Positions 14,403-20,901 of a DNA stretch of 24,179 nucleotides are shown piece by piece (the first letter of the stretch is position 1; each line of letters opens with the position of its first letter). The DNA comes from J051 sp040752255. GTDB taxonomy: Bacteria; Armatimonadota; Fimbriimonadia; Fimbriimonadales; ATM1. The position numbers and the translations under genes are program-made. The notes beneath the pieces were generated by a model, which worked only from the letters and a program-made list of their open reading frames with translations, did not search any database and was not told where the DNA came from. The stretch covers positions 1-24,179 of the forward strand of contig JBFMFD010000018.1 of assembly GCA_040752255.1 (NCBI GenBank), written 5' to 3'.

Positions 14403-14433
14403 CTCGGGGGTTCCCTTTGGCCCGAGGGGACCC
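14403..14433 (-). terminator. Alternative hairpins directly after the lon stop
   Basis: GGGTTCCC (14408-14415) can pair with GGGGACCC (14426-14433, one wobble), or CTCGGG (14403-14408) with CCCGAG (14421-14426). The two are mutually exclusive. They touch the lon stop codon, and no U-tract follows. Confidence 0.35.
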
Positions 14434-16815
14434 TCATCCCTTTTTGGAATCTGCGCGACGCCGGGTGGCGAGCGCCAGTTCCACCACCTCGTCGAACCGC
14501 TCGACCGGCAAGACGTTCACGTCCTCCAGAACATGTCGCGGGATGTCGTCCAGGTCGCGCAGATTCTGCTTGGGGATGATGACGGTACGGATGCCGGCGC
14601 GATGCGCGGCGAGAACCTTCTCCCGCAAGCCGCCGACCGGCAGCACCTTGCCCCGCAGCGTAATCTCGCCGGTCATCGCCACGTCTGCACGGACCGGGCG
14701 CCCTGTTAGCGCGGAAGCGTAGGCGGCGGCGATGGTGATGCCCGCGCTGGGGCCGTCCTTGGGAACCGCGCCCGCGGGCACATGGATGTGCAGGTCGCTC
14801 TGGTCGGGAACGCCGTTCCTTCCGATGAGTTGCTTCGCCCGGGCGTACACGCAGGTAATCGCGGTCTGCGCGGACTCTTTCATGATTTCGCCGAGGTGAC
14901 CGGTCAGGACGAGCCTCGGCTCCGGGCCTTGCGCCGGTACACGCGCGACTTCGATGAGCACCACGTCGCCACCGAACTCGGTGTACACCAGGCCCGTAGC
15001 GGTTCCGATGTCGTTCCGCTTCTCCTTAGTTCCGTACTGATAGCGCGATTTGCCGAGGAACTCCGTTATCCTCTCTCGATTCATCGTGACGCGCCGCGCC
15101 TGTTCCTCGGCGACCATGCGCGCGGTCTTTCTGCACAGCGTCGCGATTTCGCGCTCCAGGTTGCGCACACCCGCTTCGCGCGTGTATTCCCGCACGACGG
15201 CACGCAGCATGGAGTCTGAAATCGAGAGTTGGCTCTTCTTCAGTCCGTGCTGAGCGAGTTGCTTCGGCACAAGGAAGAGCGAGGCAATCTGCAGTTTCTC
15301 GTCTTCCGTGTAGCCCGGGAATTCGATGACCTCCATCCTGTCGCGAAGCGGCCACGGGATGCCCTCGAGGGTGTTCGCCGTGGTGATGAACATCACGGCG
15401 CTCAGGTCGAACGGGCACTCGATGTAGTGGTCTGTGAACTTGTCGTTCTGCTCGGGGTCGAGCGCCTCGAGCAGCGCGGAGGTCGGGTCGCCTCGGAAGT
15501 CCATCCCCATCTTGTCCACCTCATCGAGCATAAATACCGGGTTGCGCGTGCCGCAGGTGTGGACGCCTTGGATGATTCGCCCAGGCAGCGAACCGATGTA
15601 AGTCCGGCGGTGACCGCGGATCTCCGCCTCGTCACGCACTCCCCCCAGGGAGATGCGGACGAACTTTCTTCCGAGCGCCTCGGCGATGGACTTGCCGATG
15701 CTGGTCTTCCCCACTCCCGGCGGCCCGACAAAGCAGAGAATCGGGCCACGAAGCGACTTCGCAACCTGGCGCACGGCGAGGAAGTCGAGAACGCGATCCT
15801 TCACCTTCCGCAACCCGAAGTGGTCGCGGTCGAGGATGCGCTTCGCGTGCCTTACATCGAGGGAGTCCTCAGAGAGCGACGACCAGGGCAGCGTCGTAAT
15901 CCAATCCAGGTATGTCCGGATCACCATGCCTTCGGGCGAGGCGGCGGTCGCTCGCTGCAGCCGAACCAACTCGTGCTCGGCGCGCGAGCGAACGTCGGGC
16001 GGCATCTCGGCCTCTTCGATACGCCGGGTGTACTCTTCGATCTCGTCGCCCCTCTCATCTCCCTGGCGAAGCTCCTGTTGAATGATGCGGAGCTGCTCGC
16101 GCAAGTAGTAGTCGCGCTGCGTGTCGCCGAGCCGCTTCTCCACTTGGGAGCGGATTTCGTTCTGCACCGTCAGGATTTCGCGCTCCCTCATGAGGATTCG
16201 CAGCACCTCGGTGATGCGCGCGTCCGGCTGAAGCGTCTCCAAGACCTGCTGCTTCACGTCCGGACGAATGGGCAGGTGATGCGTGATGCAGTCGGCGAGT
16301 TGCCCCGCGTCTTCGATCTCGCCGATCATTTGCAGCGCCTCGGGCGGTATCTGCGTTCCGAGGTCGAGTACGTCCTCGAAGAGGCGAATCGCCTCGCGTG
16401 TCTTTGCCTCCGCCACCTTTCCGCGGAACGGCTTCGGTTCGACCTCTTCACCGCTGCAGCGATACGCGCCGTCCGTTTGGGTGAGTTTATCCACCTCGAA
16501 CCTCGCCAAGCCTCGAACCACGATGCGCATCGTGCCGTCGGGCACGGGCACGGCTTGCAGAACCTCGCAAAGGGTGCCCATGCGGTAGAGGTCGTCGGCA
16601 GCCGGCTCCTCAACGGTTACCTCCTTCTGCGTCAGGGTTACGATTCTGCGGCTGCCGCTGAGCGCGTCGCGGAGGGCGCGCAACGAGACCGTGCGCCCCA
16701 CCAGCAGCGTGTGAACGAGGTCCGGGAAGTGGACCGTATCCCGAATCGGAAGAACCGGATAAGCCTTGTGCGCCTTCCGAGGTTTGCCTTTACGCGCCGG
16801 GCGTTTGGGAGCCAT
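14434..16815 (-). CDS. lon: ATP-dependent protease Lon
   Basis: This 793-residue AAA+ serine protease degrades misfolded and regulatory proteins in the cytoplasm. Domains in order: N-terminal substrate domain (about 18-210), helical linker, AAA+ module with Walker A GPPGVGKTS (364-372) and Walker B PVFMLDEVDK, and the C-terminal protease with the Ser-Lys dyad S690 (PKDGPSAGI) and K733 (LREKVLAAHRAG). All key residues are present and the length is normal for LonA. The start is placed at ATG 16815 because TAACGT lies exactly 7 bases upstream, the leaderless spacing seen in neighbours; ATG 16821, two codons earlier, would overlap that hexamer. The N-terminus is a short Lys/Arg-rich extension. 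No HrcA/CIRCE-type heat-shock operator was seen upstream. Confidence 0.98.
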   Translation of the reverse strand: MAPKRPARKGKPRKAHKAYPVLPIRDTVHFPDLVHTLLVGRTVSLRALRDALSGSRRIVTLTQKEVTVEEPAADDLYRMGTLCEVLQAVPVPDGTMRIVVRGLARFEVDKLTQTDGAYRCSGEEVEPKPFRGKVAEAKTREAIRLFEDVLDLGTQIPPEALQMIGEIEDAGQLADCITHHLPIRPDVKQQVLETLQPDARITEVLRILMREREILTVQNEIRSQVEKRLGDTQRDYYLREQLRIIQQELRQGDERGDEIEEYTRRIEEAEMPPDVRSRAEHELVRLQRATAASPEGMVIRTYLDWITTLPWSSLSEDSLDVRHAKRILDRDHFGLRKVKDRVLDFLAVRQVAKSLRGPILCFVGPPGVGKTSIGKSIAEALGRKFVRISLGGVRDEAEIRGHRRTYIGSLPGRIIQGVHTCGTRNPVFMLDEVDKMGMDFRGDPTSALLEALDPEQNDKFTDHYIECPFDLSAVMFITTANTLEGIPWPLRDRMEVIEFPGYTEDEKLQIASLFLVPKQLAQHGLKKSQLSISDSMLRAVVREYTREAGVRNLEREIATLCRKTARMVAEEQARRVTMNRERITEFLGKSRYQYGTKEKRNDIGTATGLVYTEFGGDVVLIEVARVPAQGPEPRLVLTGHLGEIMKESAQTAITCVYARAKQLIGRNGVPDQSDLHIHVPAGAVPKDGPSAGITIAAAYASALTGRPVRADVAMTGEITLRGKVLPVGGLREKVLAAHRAGIRTVIIPKQNLRDLDDIPRHVLEDVNVLPVERFDEVVELALATRRRADSKKG

Positions 16816-16822
16816 TGGCATC

Positions 16823-16828
16823 ACGTTA
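16823..16828 (-). promoter_or_regulatory. -10-like hexamer, leaderless, for lon
   Basis: The minus strand reads TAACGT, then 7 bases, then ATG 16815. It discriminates between two adjacent candidate start codons. Confidence 0.4.
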
Positions 16829-16847
16829 CCCGCAAACCGCCGCGCCG

Positions 16848-16862
16848 TGGCACGAGAATTGC
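16848..16862 (+). promoter_or_regulatory. Sigma-54-like -24/-12 sequence
   Basis: TGGCACGAGAATTGC matches the sigma-54 core TGGCACG-N4-TTGC at all fixed positions. It points toward the small ORF at 16879, but transcription would start only about 5 bases before that ATG. The next gene, at 17091, is an alternative target. Whether this organism has RpoN cannot be seen here. Confidence 0.3.
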
Positions 16863-16878
16863 GGCGCCCAAGGGCGAG

Positions 16879-17049
16879 ATGAGAACGTACCGCGTAGTCC
16901 TGGCGTTTGTGCTCGTTGCCTTCATCTGCACCGGCGCATCGGTTTGGACCTGGAGGCATACCGGTAGTCTTGCTGAGGAGGATGTTCAAGTAGACCGCGC
17001 CGCCGCCCTTGAGGACGCTTTCGACTGGGTGGCCGCTCGGGATAGGTAG
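16879..17049 (+). CDS. Putative 56-residue single-TM protein
   Basis: AAGGGCGAG directly precedes ATG 16879. The product has a basic N-terminus, one hydrophobic helix (about 6-26, VVLAFVLVAFICTGASVW) and an acidic, soluble tail (LAEEDVQVDRAAALEDAF). That is the layout of a signal-anchored small protein, with the tail outside or in the periplasm. Third-position G/C is lower than in its neighbours, which weakens the case. The ORF occupies the gap between the divergent lon gene and the secreted protein gene at 17091. No family is recognised. Confidence 0.42.
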   Translation: MRTYRVVLAFVLVAFICTGASVWTWRHTGSLAEEDVQVDRAAALEDAFDWVAARDR

Positions 17050-17076
17050 CACGCAACCGATCCCCGCCGCCGCCCG

Positions 17077-17082
17077 TATCTA
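17077..17082 (+). promoter_or_regulatory. -10-like hexamer upstream of the secreted protein at 17091
   Basis: TATCTA is followed by 8 bases and ATG 17091. It favours this start over ATG 17082, which would lie within the hexamer. Confidence 0.35.
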
Positions 17083-17090
17083 TGGGCGCA

Positions 17091-17741
17091 ATGAACACAC
17101 CTCTTCTGCTCGCATGTGCGGTCGCAGCCCAGGCGCCCGCCGCATGGGAACTCAAGCTTCCCTACCAGACCAAAGCTCCCGTCGCGTATGGGATCGCCAT
17201 CGAGATCCCCGATCAAGACGTCGCGGTGAGCGCCACCGTCGAGGTCCGCGTTAGCGCCACCAGCGACACCGGCATGCAAGGGCTGCTGTCTTGGAGGCAG
17301 ATCGTCGCCAACAATGAGCCTGTCGAAGACTGGGAGGCTCCGATCACCCTAACCCTGAACGGCATGCTGCGCTCGCTCGAAAGCGAGTTCGGCCCGGACG
17401 CGACGCGCATGAACACCTTCTTCTTCCCCGCCTATCCCGACAAGCCGGTTGCGGCAGGCGGCGAGTGGACCGTCGAGCGCAAGTCGGAGTCGGCGGCGGA
17501 CGCCCCAGGGTACTCCGCGAAGTACACAGCAAAGGGCGTCGAGAAGCTGGAGGACGTCGAAGTGCTGAAGGTCGCCGTCGAGCTGAAGGAGGCGGGCGCG
17601 GGCGGCATGCAGATCACCGGCCACTACTGGTTCGACCGTGACGGCAAGGTGCGGAAGTTCGACCTGGACATCCGCAACTGGCCCGTGCCGCACGTCGGTC
17701 AGAGCGTCGGCGCGAACATCATCGGCCTGCTGAAGAAGTAG
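17091..17741 (+). CDS. Secreted protein of unknown function
   Basis: This 216-residue protein has a short signal peptide (MNTPLLLACAVAAQAPAAW). The mature part is rich in β-strand: paired segments VAVSATVEVRVSATSD, ITLTLNGMLRSLESEFGPD, a GGEWTVERK turn and GVEKLEDVEVLKVAVELKE, ending with GHYWFDRDGKVRKFDLDIRN. The closing pattern, a modified strand followed by a 'WFD-x-DGK' turn, is seen in several uncharacterised exported proteins in which a measured quantity is fitted as a β-barrel or half-barrel, but I cannot name a family with confidence. The start is ATG 17091 from the -10 spacing. The last 23 bases overlap tail-to-tail with the zinc-ribbon gene. Confidence 0.78.
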   Translation: MNTPLLLACAVAAQAPAAWELKLPYQTKAPVAYGIAIEIPDQDVAVSATVEVRVSATSDTGMQGLLSWRQIVANNEPVEDWEAPITLTLNGMLRSLESEFGPDATRMNTFFFPAYPDKPVAAGGEWTVERKSESAADAPGYSAKYTAKGVEKLEDVEVLKVAVELKEAGAGGMQITGHYWFDRDGKVRKFDLDIRNWPVPHVGQSVGANIIGLLKK

Positions 17742-18147
17742 CCCCGGCAGCAAGCGCCGAGTAGCAAGCCGGGCAGCCCAAGAGGCCCGACGCATTCGCC
17801 TCTTCCTCTGTCGTGCCGCAGCCCGGACAGCGTACCAAACTCGTAGGGCTTCCGCTCAGAGTGAGCAACGGCGGCGCGGCGTTTCGCGCGGCGAGAATCG
17901 CCTCGACGCAGGCGCGGCAGAGAGCGCGCCCGCCGAGCAGGAACTCGGCGCGTCCCCCGCAGTCGAGGCAGAAGCGATTAGAGCGCGTCGCCGACCTCGG
18001 TCGCTTCACGGAAGCGGCGCTTCCTGGGGCGAGAATCGCCTCGACGCAGGCGCGGCAGATCGGGCGCCCGCCGAGCAGGAACTCGGCGCGCCCCCCGCAG
18101 TCGAGGCAAAAGTCGTTAGAACGCGTCGCCGACCTCGGTCGCTTCAC
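17719..18147 (-). CDS. McsA-like zinc-ribbon protein with duplicated N-terminal finger
   Basis: The 142-residue protein has three four-cysteine zinc ribbons: C14/C17/C31/C34, C60/C63/C77/C80 and C107/C110/C125/C128. The first two lie in nearly identical 46-residue units (KRPRSATRSN, FCLDCGGRAEFLLGGR, CRACVEAILA) encoded by a DNA tandem repeat. The third, CPGCGTTEEEANASGLLGCP followed by ACY, follows the second zinc-binding motif of McsA (CPxCG...G-LGCxxCY), the activator of the McsB protein-arginine kinase. The C-terminal UVR domain of McsA is missing and no mcsB is adjacent, so the partner and function are unknown. The only workable start is GTG 18147, inside the end of the aminotransferase gene (32-base overlap), with no ribosome binding site; translation is probably coupled to that gene. 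Confidence 0.75.
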   Translation of the reverse strand: MKRPRSATRSNDFCLDCGGRAEFLLGGRPICRACVEAILAPGSAASVKRPRSATRSNRFCLDCGGRAEFLLGGRALCRACVEAILAARNAAPPLLTLSGSPTSLVRCPGCGTTEEEANASGLLGCPACYSALAAGATSSAGR

Positions 18148-18154
18148 GGAAGCG
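17890..18154. repeat. 138-bp-period tandem duplication spanning two genes
   Basis: Two 127-bp units, 17890-18016 and 18028-18154, differ at about nine positions by eye (roughly 93% identity) and are offset by 138 bases (46 codons). The unit contains the first finger of the zinc-ribbon gene plus the last 12 codons of the upstream aminotransferase. The displaced copy still reads RFREATEVGDAL followed by TAA in the aminotransferase frame. Confidence 0.95.
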
Positions 18155-18988
18155 CTTCATCAACGCCCGGGTCACGTCGCCCGGCGTCCCGCAGCCGATC
18201 TTCTGACCGGCGACGCTGACCATCGGGATGACCTCGGCGGCCGTGCCGGTGAGGAACGCCTCGTCCGCCTCGTAGATGTCGTACAGGGTGAGGAACTCCT
18301 CGCGCACCTCGATGCCCTCTTGCCTCGCCAACTCGATGACCGTGCGCCGCGTGATGCCGTTCAAGATTCCGCAACTGGGATGCGGCGTGCGCAAGACACC
18401 GTCCTGCACCAGGAACACGTTGTCGCCAGTGGCTTCGGCGAGGTAGCCCTGCGTGTTGAGCATCAGGCCCTCGCCTGCCCCCTGGCGGTTCGCCTCGAGC
18501 TTGGCTTGGATGTTGGCGACATACCTTCCGATGGTCTTCAGCCTCGGGTCAAGGCAATCCGGGGGGATGACCCTCGTGCTGCAAAGGATGGTCTTGAGCC
18601 CGGTCTCATACGCCTCGGGCGGATAGAGGGCGAGGGTGCTGACCATCACCATCACGTTCGGGGTCGCGTTGATGTGGGCAGGGTCAAGGCCCAGGCCCGT
18701 GCCCCTTGTGACGTTCAGGCGGATGTATCCGCTGTCAATCTCCGCCTTCTTGCACGTATCGAGGATGATGCCCTTGAGCTCGTCCTGCGGGATGTGCATC
18801 TGGAAGCCGAGGAATCGGATTCCGGCGTACAGCCTGTCGAGGTGCTGGTCGAGTTTGAAGACCTTGCGGTTGTAGATTCGGATGCCCTCGAAGAGGCCGT
18901 CACCGTACAGGTGCGCGTGGTCGGCGACGCTCACCTTGGCGCCGTCCAGGTCGTGGATTTCGCCGTTCAGCCAGACAATCTTGCCCAT
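18116..18988 (-). CDS. ilvE: Branched-chain amino acid aminotransferase (class IV)
   Basis: This 290-residue PLP enzyme of fold type IV transfers the amino group between glutamate and branched-chain 2-oxo acids, the last step of Ile, Leu and Val synthesis. Visible are GEIHDLDGAKVSVADHAHLY, GDGLFEGIRIY, the Schiff-base lysine K151 (RLKTIGRYVANI) and E185 in the GYLAEATGDNVFLV block. Within this fold, D-amino-acid transaminase and aminodeoxychorismate lyase are alternatives; the YGDGLFEG motif and overall pattern favour the branched-chain type. ATG 18988 gives the standard N-terminus and has TATCCT 7 bases upstream with no ribosome binding site. Its 3' end has been duplicated into the following zinc-ribbon gene, whose start it overlaps. 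Confidence 0.94.
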   Translation of the reverse strand: MGKIVWLNGEIHDLDGAKVSVADHAHLYGDGLFEGIRIYNRKVFKLDQHLDRLYAGIRFLGFQMHIPQDELKGIILDTCKKAEIDSGYIRLNVTRGTGLGLDPAHINATPNVMVMVSTLALYPPEAYETGLKTILCSTRVIPPDCLDPRLKTIGRYVANIQAKLEANRQGAGEGLMLNTQGYLAEATGDNVFLVQDGVLRTPHPSCGILNGITRRTVIELARQEGIEVREEFLTLYDIYEADEAFLTGTAAEVIPMVSVAGQKIGCGTPGDVTRALMKRFREATEVGDAF

Positions 18989-18995
18989 GGGCGCG

Positions 18996-19001
18996 AGGAT
19001 A
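18996..19001 (-). promoter_or_regulatory. -10-like hexamer, leaderless, for ilvE
   Basis: The minus strand reads TATCCT, then exactly 7 bases, then ATG 18988. Confidence 0.45.
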
Positions 19002-19152
19002 CCAAGTCGAGCGGAGGCTGGGCAGGGGCCGGGGGGCACCCGCTGCCCGGCACAGGCAAGTACAATCAGCTCGGTGACTGTATGAACCAGCAGGCGCTTT
19101 GGCACCTTCAGCAGTCCGGCTGATCCGCGCTCGGCAGGCACAAGTCCGCCCC

Positions 19153-20244
19153 CTAATCGACGGTCAGCCAGTACCTGGTGCCCTTGCCCTTCCCCGTGCG
19201 GCGTAGCGCGCCAAGCTGGACGAGTTCGGCGAGGTCTCTTCCCGCCGTGGCAGGCGATGCGCCGGTGATCTTCTGGTAGTTGCCCGCTGAGAGTCCGCCC
19301 GCGAAGCCCGAGGGACCTTCGCGGAACATGCGCAGCAGCGCCTTCTCCTGCCGTCGGTTGATCTTGCCTCGAACGCCATCCAGAAGGCGTGCCTTAGCGA
19401 TGAGGAACTCGATCCACTTCAGCGTCCTACGCTGTCCGGCGAGCACGACATCAGCGAACCACGTCAGCCAGCCCGTCACTTCGAGACCCCGGCTAGCGTC
19501 GCTCAGCGCGGCATAGTACTCCGTCTGACGGGATTCGATCTCCGTCGCCAGCATCGCCAGGCTCCGGTCGCCGAGCCCCTGCGCCAACGCGACTTCGGAG
19601 ATTGCGCGACCGATCCTGCCGTTCCCGTCCTCGAAGGGGTGGATGCTTTCGAAGTACAGGTGCGCGATTCCTGCGCGAGCGATGGGCGACAAGTCGCGCT
19701 CGGATCCGTTGAACCAATCGAGAAACGCATCCATTTCTTGTGGGACGCGGTCGCTCGGCGGTGCTTCGAAGTGAACGACCTGGCGTTCTTCGCTGCCGGA
19801 GGCGATTTGCATCGGGCGCGTGTGAGTCCGGTAGGCGCCTACCGTCGTAGGGGTAGATCGCCCGTTCATCAGCATCTCGTGCCACAGCCACAACCGTTCG
19901 TGGGTGGGCGCCTCGTGCCGGCCGCCAAGGAGGTCCGCCATCAGCCTGGCGATGCCCTCCTCTCGGCTGTTGCCTTGGCGCGACGAGGTGGACAGCCCCA
20001 GATGGCGGAGGATTGAGGAGCGGACGCTCTCGCGGCTGAGCACCTCCCCCTCGATGGCAGAGGTCGTCAGCGCCTCGCTGGTGGCCGTGTCCGCCAACAG
20101 CTCGGTTTCCTCGGCGGGCTTCAGGTGTTTGAACGCCCCAAGCAGGACGCCCCCCTGCTTGAGGAACTCCGCCTCATGGCGCTCGAGGGTCGAAGCGTCG
20201 TAAGTGAACTCCGGCCATTCCGGGTGCTGCCAGTTCCATTTCAT
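19153..20244 (-). CDS. Fic-domain protein adenylyltransferase, class II, with DUF4172 and winged helix
   Basis: The 363-residue enzyme probably transfers AMP from ATP to a protein hydroxyl. The N-terminus is DUF4172-like (WNWQHPEWPEFTYD). T61-S-A-I-E65-G66 fits the autoinhibitory motif [S/T]xxxE[G/N], placed before the Fic core as in class II. The catalytic loop HPFEDGNGRIGR (202-213) is complete, with H202 as base. The C-terminus (about 300-363: GPSGFAGGLSAGNYQKITG, ASPATAGRDLAELVQLGALR, TGKGKGTRYWLTV) is a winged helix-turn-helix likely to bind DNA. ATG 20244 is used because the conserved MKW begins there; it lies inside a palindromic repeat array that probably serves as its own operator. 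No separate antitoxin gene is present, consistent with built-in inhibition. Confidence 0.96.
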   Translation of the reverse strand: MKWNWQHPEWPEFTYDASTLERHEAEFLKQGGVLLGAFKHLKPAEETELLADTATSEALTTSAIEGEVLSRESVRSSILRHLGLSTSSRQGNSREEGIARLMADLLGGRHEAPTHERLWLWHEMLMNGRSTPTTVGAYRTHTRPMQIASGSEERQVVHFEAPPSDRVPQEMDAFLDWFNGSERDLSPIARAGIAHLYFESIHPFEDGNGRIGRAISEVALAQGLGDRSLAMLATEIESRQTEYYAALSDASRGLEVTGWLTWFADVVLAGQRRTLKWIEFLIAKARLLDGVRGKINRRQEKALLRMFREGPSGFAGGLSAGNYQKITGASPATAGRDLAELVQLGALRRTGKGKGTRYWLTVD

Positions 20245-20318
20245 GAGCGATACCGCCGGCACATTTCGCTCATGATACCCGCCTTTGGTGAGCGATATCC
20301 CGCCGGTTTATCGCTCAT
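20241..20318 (-). CDS. Possible 25-residue leader peptide of fic
   Basis: ATG 20318 opens 25 codons whose TGA (20243-20241) overlaps the fic ATG (20244) as ATGA, the usual geometry of translational coupling. The peptide reflects the DNA repeat: MSDKPAGYRS and MSEMCRRYRS, 15 residues apart. It has only a weak ribosome binding site (ACGGGG), and the frame may be a by-product of the operator repeats. Confidence 0.28.
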   Translation of the reverse strand: MSDKPAGYRSPKAGIMSEMCRRYRS

Positions 20319-20319
20319 G
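20241..20319 (-). promoter_or_regulatory. Double palindrome operator over the fic promoter and start
   Basis: Four copies of a TGAGCGAT-type half-site form two dyads. The first is TCATGAGCGA (20241-20250) with TCGCTCATGA (20266-20275), spacer 15; the second is TGAGCGATA (20289-20297) with TATCGCTCA (20309-20317), spacer 11. The 30-base units 20245-20274 and 20290-20319 are imperfect direct repeats 45 bases apart, each with a CCGCCGG core. A TATCAT -10 candidate on the minus strand (20277-20272) lies within the first dyad, and the fic ATG is inside its proximal half-site. Confidence 0.75.
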
Positions 20320-20349
20320 CCCCGTGGGAAGGCTGAAGGCTGATGGGTT

Positions 20350-20377
20350 CAGCCCCATGGGGGGCCGATGGGGGCTG
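20350..20377 (-). terminator. Candidate terminator hairpin after nuoI
   Basis: CAGCCCCAT (20350-20358) pairs with ATGGGGGCTG (20368-20377) with one bulged base. It lies 24 bases past the nuoI stop and before the fic operator. No U-tract is present. Confidence 0.38.
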
Positions 20378-20400
20378 CCCAACGGCGGGGTACACGAGGA

Positions 20401-20901
20401 TTATGGCGCGGAGGTCGAGCCTGCCGCCTCGGAGCCGCGCTCCGACGCATCCCCTTCCGGCATCGGCTCCAGCAGCATCTCCTTGGTGTAGATGAAGTCC
20501 GGGCGGGCGTAGTCCGCCAGTTCGAAGTCCGACCGCAAGACGATAGCGCCGGTGGGGCAGGCCTCTTGGCAGAAGCCGCAGAAGATGCACCGCAACATGT
20601 TGATTTCGTAGCGCTTGGCGTAGCGCTCGCCGGGGCTATAGCGTTCGTCGTCCGTGTTGTATTCCGACTCCACGTAGATGCACTTCGCCGGGCAGGCTCC
20701 CGCGCACAGCGAGCAACCGATGCACTTCTCCAAGCCGTTGTCGTACCGCTTCAGCACGTGGCGCCAGCGGGTTCGGGGGAACGGCTGACGCTTCTTCTCC
20801 GGGTAGAAGACGGTCGTCTTGTCTCGCTTCAGCCGTCGCGCCGTGAGCAGCATGCCCGTGAGGATAGGGCGGATGACGTCCCTGCCGACCTCGGTGATCA
20901 T
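20401..20901 (-). CDS. nuoI: NADH-quinone oxidoreductase subunit I
   Basis: This 166-residue subunit of the complex I connecting module carries clusters N6a and N6b. Its two 4Fe-4S motifs are intact: C60, C63, C66 and C70 (CIGCSLCAGACP) and C105, C108, C111 and C115 (CIFCGFCQEACP). The amphipathic N-terminal helix that anchors the subunit to the membrane arm is present (ILTGMLLTARRLKR). The C-terminus adds an acidic, Ser/Ala-rich tail (EGDASERGSEAAGSTSAP) of low complexity. Its ATG shares one base with the nuoB stop (TGATG), so the two are coupled. In most genomes nuoC, nuoD, nuoG and nuoH lie between nuoB and nuoI; here the pair stands alone. Confidence 0.97.
   Translation of the reverse strand: MITEVGRDVIRPILTGMLLTARRLKRDKTTVFYPEKKRQPFPRTRWRHVLKRYDNGLEKCIGCSLCAGACPAKCIYVESEYNTDDERYSPGERYAKRYEINMLRCIFCGFCQEACPTGAIVLRSDFELADYARPDFIYTKEMLLEPMPEGDASERGSEAAGSTSAP

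Noticed and set aside
15229..16850. Very long open frame on the plus strand opposite lon
   Set aside because: It is the antisense shadow of lon, caused by G/C-rich third positions. Its translation is rich in Arg, His and Leu with no domain. Only the last 57 codons (16879-17049), beyond lon, are considered separately.
17813..19123. 436-codon plus-strand open frame
   Set aside because: It is antisense to ilvE and the zinc-ribbon gene, both of which show intact family motifs. It has no ribosome binding site or recognisable fold.
20241..20319. CRISPR-like direct repeats
   Set aside because: Two 30-base units 45 bases apart with internal dyads and no further copies or spacers; an operator explains them better.
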